From NCBI RefSeq assembly GCF_001547525.1, contig NZ_LNJP01000003.1, positions 992,001 through 1,056,000 on the forward strand: a DNA stretch of 64,000 nucleotides, written 5' to 3'. The DNA is from Burkholderia anthina. Its GTDB lineage: Bacteria > Pseudomonadota > Gammaproteobacteria > Burkholderiales > Burkholderiaceae. The notes beneath the pieces were generated by a model. It searched no databases. It was not told the origin of the DNA and worked only from the letters and a program-made list of their open reading frames with translations. Of the stretch, positions 35,056-43,922 are shown one piece after another (the first letter of the stretch is position 1; the number at the start of each line of letters is the position of its first letter). The translations under genes and the position numbers were made by a program.

Positions 35056-35976
35056 ATGCTGCTGCGTCACATCCACTACTTCCTGGCCGTCGCCGAACAC
35101 CGCAGCTTCACGCGCGCGGCCGCCGCGCTGCACGTGTCGCAGCCTGCGCTGTCGCAGCAGATCCGCCAGCGCGAGGACACGCTCGGCGCGCAACTGTTCG
35201 ACCGCACCGGCCGCGTCACGCGGCTGACCGATGCCGGCGGCGTTTATTTCCGCTATGCGCGGCAGGCGCTGCACGATCTCGCGGAAGGCCGGCGTGCGAT
35301 TCACGACGTGCAGGATCTGAGCCGCGGCTCGCTGCGCGTCGCGGTCACGCCGACCTTCACGAGCTATCTCGTCGGGCCGCTCGTCGAGGCGTTTCACGGC
35401 CGCTATCCGGACGTGTCGCTATCGGTGCGCGAGATGTCGCAGGAGCGCATCGAGGCGCAGCTCGTCGACGGCGAGCTCGATGTCGGCATTGCATTCGACG
35501 AGGTGCAGACAGCCGATATCGACGCGCAAACGCTACTGGTCGAAACGCTGGCGCTCGTCGTGAACCGCGGGCACGCGCTCGGCGGCAGACGCGAGGTCGG
35601 CCTGCGCATGCTGCACGACGCGCCGCTCGTGCTGCTCACCGCGGAATTCGCGACGCGCACGCAGATCGACCGCTATTTCCGCGCGCACGACGTGCAGCCG
35701 CGCGTGCTGATGGAAGCGAATTCTCTCGGTGCGGTGATCGAGATCGTGCGCCGCACGAACCTCGCCACGCTGCTGCCCGCGACGATCGCCGTCGAGCACG
35801 ACGATCTCGTCGCGCTCGCGCTGGACCCGGCGGTATTGCGGCGCACGGCCGTGCTGTTGCAACGCAGGGGCGCGTATCGGAGTGCGGCCGCGCGCGCGTT
35901 CGTCGAGCTAGCGCTCGAGCACGCGGCGGAAAGATCGAAGGGGAAAGGCGATGCGCGTGCGACGCGCAAAAAATGA
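35056..35976 (+). CDS. cynR: LysR-family activator CynR
   Basis: Protein of 306 residues with LysR helix-turn-helix (FLAVAEHRSFTRAAAALHVSQPALSQQIRQREDTLG) and effector domain. Identified as CynR from its divergent placement next to cynTS, the arrangement known in E. coli where it activates cynTS in response to cyanate. The intergenic region contains an AT-rich segment (GATAACGTAAAAGACTGTTTTATG) that probably includes promoters and the CynR site. Confidence 0.92.
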   Translation: MLLRHIHYFLAVAEHRSFTRAAAALHVSQPALSQQIRQREDTLGAQLFDRTGRVTRLTDAGGVYFRYARQALHDLAEGRRAIHDVQDLSRGSLRVAVTPTFTSYLVGPLVEAFHGRYPDVSLSVREMSQERIEAQLVDGELDVGIAFDEVQTADIDAQTLLVETLALVVNRGHALGGRREVGLRMLHDAPLVLLTAEFATRTQIDRYFRAHDVQPRVLMEANSLGAVIEIVRRTNLATLLPATIAVEHDDLVALALDPAVLRRTAVLLQRRGAYRSAAARAFVELALEHAAERSKGKGDARATRKK

Positions 35977-35995
35977 CCGGTTGAATGCCGGTCAT
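35973..35995 (+). terminator. Hairpin overlapping the cynR stop codon
   Basis: ATGACCGG-TTGAATG-CCGGTCAT, a perfect 8-bp stem that includes the cynR TGA. The 8-base arms are identical to the outer arms of the palindrome upstream of copR, probably by chance. Terminator-like position but no U-run. Confidence 0.4.
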
Positions 35996-36050
35996 GCGGG
36001 ACGAAAGACAACGCTGTCCCGCGTGACGTCGAAACGACGCGAGAAGCGCG

Positions 36051-36254
36051 TCAGTTGTACCCGAGGATCGCCACTGCCGCGATCTCCGGCCGATCGATCG
36101 TATTGCCGACGAGCGACATCGTCGGCTCCTGCAGCACGGACTGATACGAGGTCGCGCGCGCATCTTCCGGCATACCCGCGTCGTCGGCGGCCGGTTCGCC
36201 GAACGTGGCGTCGAAGCCGCTATCGAGCGCCGTTTGCTGTTGCGAAAAAGTCAT
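36051..36254 (-). CDS. Small hypothetical protein next to DUF3422 (67 aa)
   Basis: Protein of 67 residues (MTFSQQQTALDSGFDATFGEP...ILGYN). The ATG at 36254 has a strong AAAGGAG seven to ten bases upstream, which decides it over the ATG at 36281 that overlaps the preceding stop. Acidic N-terminal half, hydrophobic C-terminal end. No family recognised. It is the distal gene of a two-gene unit with the DUF3422 gene. Confidence 0.6.
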   Translation of the reverse strand: MTFSQQQTALDSGFDATFGEPAADDAGMPEDARATSYQSVLQEPTMSLVGNTIDRPEIAAVAILGYN

Positions 36255-36277
36255 CTCCACTCCTTTGCGTTGATGGG

Positions 36278-37606
36278 TCATCGATATTTCAGGGCCCGCT
36301 TCGACGCCGCCGCGCGCACGGATTCCCCGTCATGCGCCGCCTCGGACCGCGCAAGCTGTGCCCGTGTGCGCCGCGTGATGTGGATCACCGCGAACACGAC
36401 CGGCGCGATCAGCAGCCCTTCCGCCAGTTCGGGATCGACCGGCAGGTTCATCACGTGCAGCGCCTTGAACGCCGCCGTCGCGAGCGACAACACGTAGTAC
36501 GAAATGGCGGCCACCGACAGCCCTTCGACCGCGTGCTGCAAATGAAGCTGGTTGCGCGCGGTGCGCTCCATGCCGGCCAGCAGGCGCGTGACGTCCTTTT
36601 CCTGAGCGAGATTCACGCGGGTGCGCAGCAGGTCGACCGCACGCGCGATTCGCGCGGCGATCTGCTCGTGGCGCGCCCACACGCTGCGGCACGTTTCCAT
36701 CGCCGGCGCGAAGCGCCGCTCCATGAATTCAGCGATCGTCGGCATCCCTTCGATACGCTCCTCGCGCAGCTCCTGGATGCGCGCCAGCACGAGCTTTTCG
36801 TATGCGCGCGACGCGCTGAAGCGCGCCCCCGATCCGGACAACGATTCGACGCGCACCGCGAGATGCGTGAGCCTGACGAGCAGCGCCGCGTCGTCGCCGT
36901 CGGCGCCGCTCGCGTCCATCCGCTGCATCAACGCATGCAGCGCCGCATGGATCTCGTCGAGCTCGCGGCTCATCCGGCGCGCGACGGGTAACGCGAGCAG
37001 CGCCATCATCCGGTAGGTTTCGATTTCGTACAGGCGCTGCAGCAGGCGGCCGCCCTGCTCCTCGCGGAAATCCTCGTCGACGACGAGAAAGCGCATGAAG
37101 CCGTCGTCGCGTACGTGCCAGTCGCAGAACACCTTGCCGCCGCCGAGCACGTGGCTGCCGACGAGCGCGGGCCCGTCGATCCAGCGCCGCAGGTCGCCGC
37201 ACACACGCTGCGCGGCATCGCCCGACAGCAGTTCCATCCGCACCGCGACGAAGCGGATGCCCGCCAGCCGCGCGAACCACGCAGCCGGAATGCCGGTGAT
37301 CGCGAGATCGTCGAAATAGCCGGCGTCGCGACGCGGCGCGACGAACGTGAAGGTCGAGAATTCGGTGTGGCGCTCCCACTTCAGGTGCCAGCCGCACGGC
37401 GACTGCACCGCGTGGTGCGTCGCGCCTTCGTGCGGCGCGTCGATGCCCGTGTCGCGGCACAGCGCGTGCAGCAGCGTTTCGTGGATGTCGGGCTGGCCGT
37501 CCGCATAGATCGCGTAATGCGTGAGCGATACGGCTTCGGCGAGCCGCAGGAACGGCCGCGCATGCAATTCCGCGGCCAGTGCGGCGCGCAACGGATGGTC
37601 CATCAT
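36278..37606 (-). CDS. DUF3422 membrane protein
   Basis: Protein of 442 residues (ATG at 37606, with a second ATG next to it). A long soluble helical region is followed by two closely spaced C-terminal membrane segments (AISYYVLSLATAAFKALHVM and LLIAPVVFAVIHITRRTRAQL), the arrangement of DUF3422 proteins. RPFLRLAEAVSLTHYAIY at the N-terminus is typical. Function unknown. Divergent from the LysR gene at 37768. Confidence 0.8.
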   Translation of the reverse strand: MMDHPLRAALAAELHARPFLRLAEAVSLTHYAIYADGQPDIHETLLHALCRDTGIDAPHEGATHHAVQSPCGWHLKWERHTEFSTFTFVAPRRDAGYFDDLAITGIPAAWFARLAGIRFVAVRMELLSGDAAQRVCGDLRRWIDGPALVGSHVLGGGKVFCDWHVRDDGFMRFLVVDEDFREEQGGRLLQRLYEIETYRMMALLALPVARRMSRELDEIHAALHALMQRMDASGADGDDAALLVRLTHLAVRVESLSGSGARFSASRAYEKLVLARIQELREERIEGMPTIAEFMERRFAPAMETCRSVWARHEQIAARIARAVDLLRTRVNLAQEKDVTRLLAGMERTARNQLHLQHAVEGLSVAAISYYVLSLATAAFKALHVMNLPVDPELAEGLLIAPVVFAVIHITRRTRAQLARSEAAHDGESVRAAASKRALKYR

Positions 37607-37767
37607 CGATTCACCACGCTTCCCTGTTCGGTCCCGCACGCCGGATCGTCCGGCCCGAGCGCCGCGCCTCGTCGGGCGAAGCGCCAGCGTGATCGCACTA
37701 TGGCAGACACACAGCAACAATAAAAACGCATAATGCTGATCGTTACGTTCAGTTTTCCTGATACCCC

Positions 37768-38643
37768 ATGAAGATGCTCGATCACGACGTGCTGGCCACC
37801 GTCGTCGCCGTCGCGGAAACCGGCAACATGACCCGCGCGGCCGAGGCCGTGAACCGCTCGCAGTCGGCCGTGAGCATGCAGATCAAGAGCCTGGAGGACG
37901 CGATCGGCCGGCCGCTGTTCGTGCGCAAGCCGCGCAGCATCGTGCTGACGCGCGAAGGCGAGGTGCTGCTGGGATTCGCCAGACGAATGCTGGCGCTGCG
38001 TGACGAGGCATGGGCGGCCGTGGTGCGGCCGGAAGTGACCGGCAAGGTCGTGATCGGCGTGCCGGACGACTATGCGTCGTCGCTGCTGCCATCGGTGCTG
38101 AAGAAATTCTCCGCGACCTACCCGAAGGTCGAGATTCAGGTGATGGGGCTGCCGAGCAGCGCGCTCGCGCCGCTGATCAAGGAGGGCACCGTCGATCTCG
38201 TGTGCGGGACGCGCATCAAGGGGCTGTCGGGCGATTTCATCCGCCACGAGCCGATGGCGTGGGCCGCGATGACGAACGGGCCGCGCGTGTGGGAGGAGCG
38301 GCCGCTGCCGATCGCGGTGTTCATGCCGGGCAGCGTCGCGCGCGAGAACGCCATCCGCAGCCTCGAACGCGCGAAAGTGCCGTACCGCACGTCGTATGAA
38401 AGCCCGAGCCTGCTCGGGCTGCTCAGCATGGTGGAGGCCGGCCTCGCGGTCGCGCCGCTCGCGCGCTGCGCGATTCCCGCGCAACTGTCGATGCTCGGCC
38501 GCTCGCACGGGCTGCCCGATCTGCCGCCGCTCGAGCTGATCCTCGCGCGCAGCACCAAGTCGAAACGGCCGCCGTGCGACTTCCTCGCGGAACAGCTGAT
38601 GGAAGACCTGCAACGGCAGACCGGGCAGACCGGCGACGCCTGA
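37768..38643 (+). CDS. LysR-family regulator (divergent from DUF3422)
   Basis: Protein of 291 residues with LysR helix-turn-helix (VLATVVAVAETGNMTRAAEAVNRSQSAVSMQIKSLEDAIG) and effector domain. Adjacent divergent DUF3422 gene is the likely target; inducer unknown. The intergenic region has an AT-rich stretch (AACAATAAAAACGCATAATG) near 37720. Confidence 0.87.
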   Translation: MKMLDHDVLATVVAVAETGNMTRAAEAVNRSQSAVSMQIKSLEDAIGRPLFVRKPRSIVLTREGEVLLGFARRMLALRDEAWAAVVRPEVTGKVVIGVPDDYASSLLPSVLKKFSATYPKVEIQVMGLPSSALAPLIKEGTVDLVCGTRIKGLSGDFIRHEPMAWAAMTNGPRVWEERPLPIAVFMPGSVARENAIRSLERAKVPYRTSYESPSLLGLLSMVEAGLAVAPLARCAIPAQLSMLGRSHGLPDLPPLELILARSTKSKRPPCDFLAEQLMEDLQRQTGQTGDA

Positions 38644-38670
38644 GCCCGCCGGCGCTCGCTCGCCGCGGGC

Positions 38671-39243
38671 TCAGCCGTGGCCCGTCGCGCCATGTCCGGC
38701 CGCACGCAACGCCGCGTTGACGATGCCGGCCACCGTGTCCACGAGCGCTTCGAGCGTGTCGCCGTGCACGTGCCGCCCTGCCGGCGGAACGTGCTCGCTG
38801 CGCCGGCCGCCCCACTGCGAGCCGGCCGTGACCGACAGCGTCGCGCTGAACCGCTGGCCGTGTCGCCGGCCGAAGATGCCGATGCGCCGCTCGGCCACAT
38901 AAGCCTGTTCGGGAAGAAACAACCGGATCTCGACCGCGACTTGATCGGGGTCGGCCGCATTCGCATCCCCGTCCGCATCGAACGCCGGTGCGAGTGACTT
39001 GACGATGCGAAACGTCACGTGGGAATCCCACGCGGCGAGCGGCCCGCCGGCCGCATCGACGCGTTCGGCGTCGACCGACCACTGATGGCGATCGGGCACG
39101 CGAATCGCCTGGCGCAGCAGCACGTCCGCCGCGCGAACCGTCACCATCAATTGCCGGGCAAGCTGCCTGCCCGACGGCAACGCCGCAGCGTGCGCGCGAC
39201 GGGCGGCCGGGCGCGCGATACGCACTTCTTCCGTAAGGTACAT
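38671..39243 (-). CDS. Hypothetical protein (190 aa)
   Basis: Protein of 190 residues. It has a central beta-rich region (WDSHVTFRIVKSLAPAFDADGDANAADPDQVAVEIRLFLPEQAYVAERRIGIFG) and a C-terminal helix with several His. No signal peptide or membrane segment. I do not recognise the family. It may share a transcript with a 27-residue ORF upstream. Confidence 0.6.
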   Translation of the reverse strand: MYLTEEVRIARPAARRAHAAALPSGRQLARQLMVTVRAADVLLRQAIRVPDRHQWSVDAERVDAAGGPLAAWDSHVTFRIVKSLAPAFDADGDANAADPDQVAVEIRLFLPEQAYVAERRIGIFGRRHGQRFSATLSVTAGSQWGGRRSEHVPPAGRHVHGDTLEALVDTVAGIVNAALRAAGHGATGHG

Positions 39244-39682
39244 GGGCCCTCCCTGTTCAGGGGTAGCGCCGCGTTCGACGCAGCGCACAAACGGCCGCCG
39301 TTGCCGACCGGCGGACAGCACGCCGGCCGGCGAATCGGCGGCGGATTAACCGAGCAATCGGCGTTCCCGGCTCAGCGGGCGGCGGGCGGAACGCGCATCG
39401 AACGCGGGAAAGGGATGAATGAAGGTCATGGCGCGGACGGAAGCCGTCCCGGCTGTTCGACACGTCCCCAGCTTAGAAGCGACCGTATAAAAGCCGTGCA
39501 AAAAAACGGGGCAGTCGTGCAAAAAATGGCATGCCGCGCGACGGACGGATCCTGCTGTTTTACGAGCCGGCCTGCCGCGCGGCGCTGCCGACGTTCGACA
39601 GGGGCAAGGCGGATACGACGGGCAATCGAGTCGACATCCGATCAGCCGTTTGGCGGACTCGGCCCGCCGGGGGCGCGGCGAT
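39244..39682. other. Intergenic region with one small ORF and a CGTGCAAAAAA repeat
   Basis: About 440 bp between divergent hypothetical genes. A direct repeat CGTGCAAAAAA occurs twice about 25 bp apart near 39494-39530. A small minus-strand ORF lies at 39346-39429. Otherwise I see nothing; both promoters should be here. Confidence 0.45.
39346..39429 (-). CDS. Candidate small protein (27 aa)
   Basis: Frame MTFIHPFPAFDARSARRP to RRLLG, Arg-rich at the end, with GC-biased third positions; it begins about 100 bp upstream of the 190-residue hypothetical gene. No clear ribosome-binding site. Speculative. Confidence 0.25.
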   Translation of the reverse strand: MTFIHPFPAFDARSARRPLSRERRLLG

Positions 39683-40441
39683 ATGCTGGGCGCTTTCCAC
39701 TCGTCGCCCGCAGCCATGACCGTTCAGCGTGTCGATCTCAGTCACGTCCTGCCATACGAGACGATGTACTTGGACGATCGGCTCACGGTCGATCGAAACG
39801 ATCTGGATATCGCCGCGTGCCTCGGCGTGGACGGCGACGTGCCGGACGAACTGCTGGTTTCGCTGTGTGGTGCGCCTGCCGGGTCGGACGTTCAGGTGTA
39901 TCTCGATAGCACGAATCGACTGACGTTCTCCGTGACGCATCCAGGACTCATCCGATCCGAGAACCGCGTATCCGTGCTTCAAACCCACGAAGCGTCCATA
40001 CTGGAACTTGGGATCATCGATCTCGTCGATAACGCTGTCGTCGGGCTCGGCGCGGCGATGCTGTGGCGAATCGTCAGGGCATGTGATAGGTTGAAGATCG
40101 CGCGGATCAGCGCATTCGCAATAGGCGGCCGCAAAGCACCACCCGAACCCGGCGGGCCTCGGCTCTGCGGATATTACGCGTGGCCGCGGTTTGGTTTCGA
40201 TGCGCCCATTCCCGGCACGCATGGCGACGAGGCTGCACTGTTCCAGTACTTCCAGGGATATCCGGTCGGCTTGGCCGACGGATCGCTTCGGTCTCTGCAT
40301 GCGCTTTACGCGACGCGATCCGGACGAGACTTCTGGCGGGCGGCCGGATCGCATCGCGTGATGACATTCAACGTTGCGCCTCATGGCGCGTCAGTACTGG
40401 CACTGCAACGATACCTGATCGAAAAAGGGATATACGGATGA
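39683..40441 (+). CDS. Unrecognised protein with possible acetyltransferase-like fold
   Basis: About 252 residues from the ATG at 39683 (or 241 from 39716). The central region NAVVGLGAAMLWRIVRACDRLKIARISAFAIG, then GYYAWPRFGFDAPI, resembles the acetyl-CoA loop and following strand of GNAT proteins, but the match is weak. The pattern Gly-Tyr-Tyr-x-Trp-Pro-Arg-x-Gly-Phe-Asp looks like a conserved motif. The last part (TRSGRDFWRAAGSHRVMTFNV) is also motif-like. Third-position bias is weaker than in neighbours, suggesting acquisition. It overlaps the next gene by four bases. Confidence 0.6.
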   Translation: MLGAFHSSPAAMTVQRVDLSHVLPYETMYLDDRLTVDRNDLDIAACLGVDGDVPDELLVSLCGAPAGSDVQVYLDSTNRLTFSVTHPGLIRSENRVSVLQTHEASILELGIIDLVDNAVVGLGAAMLWRIVRACDRLKIARISAFAIGGRKAPPEPGGPRLCGYYAWPRFGFDAPIPGTHGDEAALFQYFQGYPVGLADGSLRSLHALYATRSGRDFWRAAGSHRVMTFNVAPHGASVLALQRYLIEKGIYG

Positions 40442-40791
40442 CTCGGAAACACCGTCCAATTGCCGGCTTTCGGATTGTGAAGCCCACGGCCGGACGCGGT
40501 CGCGCGCCGAACACCCATCTTCCCATTCGCTTCTCGCAGTTCAAGCAGCTCATCCACGCGCTCATCACGCACGAACGTCATGACGGACACTCGCAGGCGT
40601 CAAATACGGCTACCGTCGCGCCCGATACACTGCCGGCCCTCCACTCGCCCGCGCCGCCGCAACGAAAAGTCTTCGACGTGGGGCCGATCGACCGGTCGAA
40701 GAGCACGCTGAGCGTCATCTCGATAGCCGACGCCGAAGCGCGTTGCCGCCGGGAAACGCTCCTGCACTTCGGGTTGGATCCGGACCTGTAA
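40438..40791 (+). CDS. Unrecognised partner protein (117 aa)
   Basis: Protein of 117 residues, ATGA overlap with the previous gene. Basic N-terminus (TRKHRPIAGFRIVKP...), a Pro/Ser-rich middle and an acidic C-terminal region (VISIADAEARCRRETLLHFGLDPDL). No known family. The tight coupling suggests a two-component unit (for example enzyme and partner), which is inference. Confidence 0.55.
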   Translation: MTRKHRPIAGFRIVKPTAGRGRAPNTHLPIRFSQFKQLIHALITHERHDGHSQASNTATVAPDTLPALHSPAPPQRKVFDVGPIDRSKSTLSVISIADAEARCRRETLLHFGLDPDL

Positions 40792-41129
40792 CGCGTCGCA
40801 AGCCCCGGGCAGCCGCCTCCCCCTGCCACCACGCGACAACCGCGCCGGTCCGCGCGAGGTGGCTTTGTCCGCCCGCAGGCACAGGACGGCCGCGAGCCTT
40901 TCATCGGCGTGACAATGCGTGTGATCGACACGAGCCGCTGGACCCGGCGAGCGTCGCCATGCGCGCCCCGTCAACCATGACAGGTCGACAGCCGGCGATC
41001 CGCCGATACACTGTGACCCACCCCGACGGCCTCGATCGCACTCACCCATGCCGGCCGTCGGCTTCGATTGCGCACGGCCCTCCCGCTTCCCGCCCGCGCA
41101 CCTTCCGCACGCTTTCCAAGGAGTTGCAC
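40792..41129. other. Intergenic region upstream of the beta-lactamase
   Basis: About 340 bp. No convincing gene. A possible minus-10-like TACACT near 41010 is upstream of the beta-lactamase start; otherwise featureless. Confidence 0.4.
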
Positions 41130-41936
41130 TTGAAGCCCTGGCGCCATGCGCTGTTCGCCTTCGCCGGCCTCGCGGCCGCCGCGCCGTCTCACGCCCATCC
41201 CGTTTGCACCGTCGTCGCCGACGCCGACACCGGCACGGTGCTCGTGCAGCAGGGCGACTGCACGACCCGCGTGACGCCTGCATCGACGTTCAAGGTCGCA
41301 ATCGGCCTGATGGGCTTCGACGCCGGCGTGCTGAAGGACGAGCACACGCCCACGCTCCACTTCCACACCGGCTACCCCGACTGGGGCGGTGCGCCGTGGC
41401 GCGAGCCGACCGACCCGGCACGCTGGATGAAGCTGTCGATCTTCTGGTATTCGGAGCAGGTCGCGCAGGCGCTCGGGCACGCACGCTTCCAGCAGTACAC
41501 GAGCGCGTTCGCCTACGGCAACGCCGACGTCACCAGCAACGACGGCGAACGCCCCGGCGTGATGGGCGCGTGGGTCAATTCGTCGCTGCGCATCTCGCCG
41601 CTCGAACAGATCGCGTTCATGCGCGGGATCGCACGACGGACGCTGCCCGTCAGCGCGCACGCGTACGACATGACCGCGCGCATCACGCTGATCGACACGC
41701 AGCCGGGCGGCTGGACGGTGCACGGCAAGACCGGCACCGGCTCGCCGGGTATCGAGTACGACGCCGCGCACGCATACGGCTGGTTTGTCGGCTGGGCGAC
41801 GAAGGGTGCGCGCACGCTGGTGTTCGCGAACCTGATCCAGGACGACGAGCGGCAGACGCCGAACGCCGGCCTGCGCTCGCGCGACACGTTCCTCGCGGCG
41901 CTGCCGACGCTGGCCGAACCGGCCCGGCCGCAATGA
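41130..41936 (+). CDS. Class D (OXA-type) beta-lactamase
   Basis: Protein of 268 residues. Signal peptide ends near HAH. Active-site motifs: Ser52-Thr-Phe-Lys55 (STFK), Tyr129-Gly-Asn (YGN), and Lys200-Thr-Gly (KTG). The second-motif Ser103 is followed by Ile-Phe where class D enzymes have Ser-x-Val. It resembles OXA enzymes of Burkholderia. Start is most likely the TTG at 41130, which has AAGGAG six bases upstream and is followed at once by the signal peptide. A frame opening at 40743 is not a signal sequence. It overlaps the acyltransferase gene by four bases. Confidence 0.9.
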   Translation: MKPWRHALFAFAGLAAAAPSHAHPVCTVVADADTGTVLVQQGDCTTRVTPASTFKVAIGLMGFDAGVLKDEHTPTLHFHTGYPDWGGAPWREPTDPARWMKLSIFWYSEQVAQALGHARFQQYTSAFAYGNADVTSNDGERPGVMGAWVNSSLRISPLEQIAFMRGIARRTLPVSAHAYDMTARITLIDTQPGGWTVHGKTGTGSPGIEYDAAHAYGWFVGWATKGARTLVFANLIQDDERQTPNAGLRSRDTFLAALPTLAEPARPQ

Positions 41937-43072
41937 GCACCGCCCCCCGCAACGCCCGCATCGACCTGCTGCGCGGCGTCTCGATCCTGCTCGTCCTGCT
42001 GCATCACTTCAACATCGCGTATTCGCTGCGCGACACCGCACTCGCGCGCGTGCTCGGCTGGGACACGATCCATGCGATCGCGCGCAACGGCAACTACGGC
42101 GTGACGATGTTCTTCACGATCTCGGGCTACCTGATCACGTCGAACGCGCGCCGCCGCTGGGGCAGCCTCGGCGCGCTCGACGTGCGCGCGTTCTACGTGT
42201 CACGGGTCGCCCGGATCGTTCCGTGCCTGCTTCTGCTGCTCGCGCTCGTCAACGGCCTCGCGGCGGCCGGCGTGCCGATCTTCACGAACCATGCGCCGCA
42301 GGGCATCGCCGTGTCGTACTGGCTCGTGAATCTGGCGTCGCTCACGTTCTGGATGAACGTGCTGATCGGCGCGTACGGATGGGTCAACTACGCGCTCGGC
42401 GTGCTGTGGTCGCTGTCGGTCGAAGAGGTGTTCTATCTGTCGTTCCCGCTGCTGTGCATGGCGCTGCGCCGCGACACGCGGTTGTTCGCGTTCTGGCTGC
42501 TGATTGCCGCGATCGGTCCCGTGTACCGCTACACGCATCAGGGTGACGAAGCCGGCTTCCTCTATGCGTACTTCGCATGCTTCGACGGCATCGCGATCGG
42601 CTGCTGCACCGCGCTGCTGGCTGCACGCGCGCGATGGCGGTCGCTTGCGGCCGCGTCCGTGCAATGGCTCGCCGCCACACTGATGACTGCGCTCTATCTC
42701 GCGTGGCCGATCGCCGAAAGCCATGTGTTCGGCGTGTCCGCCATGGCGCTCGGCACGGCCATACTGCTGATCGGCGCGCATGCGGAACCTACATCGGCTC
42801 ACGGCCGCATGCTCGCGCCGCTGCGCTGGAGCGGCCGGCTCAGCTATGAGCTGTATCTGTTCCATTTGATCGTGCTCGGCGCGCTGCGCACGTTCTGGCC
42901 GCCGTCTGCCACGCATGGCGACGGCAAGCTGGCGCTGCTCGTCGCCTATCTGGCGCTGTCGGCCGGCGTGAGCGCGGTCGTCGCACACGGCTACGCGACG
43001 CCGCTCGATCGCTTCATCAAGCGGGTCGCGTCGCGGCCCGGGGTGCAGGTAACGGACAGCGCGCGTGTCTAG
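41933..43072 (+). CDS. Acyltransferase family 3 membrane protein
   Basis: Protein of 379 residues with about ten membrane segments and the acyltransferase-3 signature: RIDLLRGVSILLVLLHHFN (catalytic-type His in the first helix), GNYGVTMFFTISGYLIT, and YELYLFHLIVLGALR. Such enzymes O-acetylate surface sugars, lipids or peptidoglycan-linked polymers. ATGA overlap with the beta-lactamase gene makes a two-gene operon, a link between envelope modification and beta-lactam resistance that is suggested only by position. Confidence 0.85.
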   Translation: MSTAPRNARIDLLRGVSILLVLLHHFNIAYSLRDTALARVLGWDTIHAIARNGNYGVTMFFTISGYLITSNARRRWGSLGALDVRAFYVSRVARIVPCLLLLLALVNGLAAAGVPIFTNHAPQGIAVSYWLVNLASLTFWMNVLIGAYGWVNYALGVLWSLSVEEVFYLSFPLLCMALRRDTRLFAFWLLIAAIGPVYRYTHQGDEAGFLYAYFACFDGIAIGCCTALLAARARWRSLAAASVQWLAATLMTALYLAWPIAESHVFGVSAMALGTAILLIGAHAEPTSAHGRMLAPLRWSGRLSYELYLFHLIVLGALRTFWPPSATHGDGKLALLVAYLALSAGVSAVVAHGYATPLDRFIKRVASRPGVQVTDSARV

Positions 43073-43245
43073 CGCGTGACCATATCGCTGGTATCGCCGA
43101 CACGACACCGGCGACCTGACCACAAGCACTGCTTACGACGCGTCGACCCATCCAGAGGCACGAACCGGATATGACGGCACGATGAATGGAAACTGGAAGA
43201 ATCGGTATGGCCGCTGCAAGGATGCGGCGCCACGCCGCGGCCAGC

Positions 43246-43836
43246 TCAGCCGGCGTATTCGGCGGCGGCGCAGCGCACGGTGACGATGCGTGCCGGCGGA
43301 AGATTGGCCCAGACGATCCGGCTGTCGCACGCGACGAATCCCGGATCGCCGAGCGGATGACGGCCGGGCGGGCGCAGATCGTATGTGAACTAAATCATCA
43401 CGCCGTCGGCCGACAGCGCGCGTTGACATTGACCGAGGATCGCCGCCACGTCCTCACGCGGCAGCGTGCGCAGCGGCAGGCACGACACGATCGCGTCGAC
43501 CGTGGCGCCCGGCGGCAGCAGCCGCTCGAGCTGCCGCGCGTCGCCCGACACGATCGAGATGCCGGGAAAGCGGCGCCGCAGATGCTGCACGAACGCCGGC
43601 GAGCGTTCGACCACGACGAGGCGCCGTGGCGCGACGCCGCGTTCGAGCAGCGCCGCGGTGACTGCGCCAGTGCCGCCGCCGAGCTCGACGACCAGCCCGT
43701 CGCCGCCCGGCACCGCGTCGGCCATCTCGCGCGCCAGATGCCGCGAACTCGGGCACAACGCGCCCACCGAGGCCGGCCGGCCCGCCCACTCGCGCACGAA
43801 CAGTGCCGAGACACGCCACGCGTTCGGCCACGTCAT
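43246..43836 (-). pseudogene. SAM-dependent methyltransferase (PmtA-like) interrupted by an amber codon
   Basis: The first 148 residues (MTWPNAWRVSALFVREWAGRPASVGALCPSS...) contain motif I VVELGGGTGAVTAALLERG and VVERSPAFVQHL, as in phosphatidylethanolamine N-methyltransferase-like proteins. A TAG at 43390-43392 follows GVMI, but the same frame continues for 47 residues with clear family character (FTYDLRPP...VWANLPPARIVTV) to TGA at 43246. One substitution (CAG to TAG would be simplest) explains it. Start ATG at 43836 overlaps a 29-residue upstream ORF. Confidence 0.75.
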
Positions 43837-43922
43837 AGGCGCGCCTCCAGCGCTTGTGCGCTCAGCGGCGGCGTGCCGACGACTGCGCGCAACAGGGTTA
43901 CGGCGACACGGGCAAGGTTCAT
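43833..43922 (-). CDS. Small upstream ORF (29 aa) coupled to the methyltransferase
   Basis: Frame MNLARVAVTLLRAVVGTPP to LEARL with AGGAGG six bases before its ATG and a stop overlapping the methyltransferase ATG (ATGA). It could be a translational coupler. Peptide function unknown. Confidence 0.4.
   Translation of the reverse strand: MNLARVAVTLLRAVVGTPPLSAQALEARL

Noticed and set aside
36051..36254. Lasso or lanthipeptide precursor
   Set aside because: No Cys, no leader motif or maturation genes nearby.
43390..43392. TAG as the natural end of the methyltransferase
   Set aside because: The frame continues with family-like sequence for 47 residues and no good 3' context exists at the TAG, so it is read as a nonsense codon.
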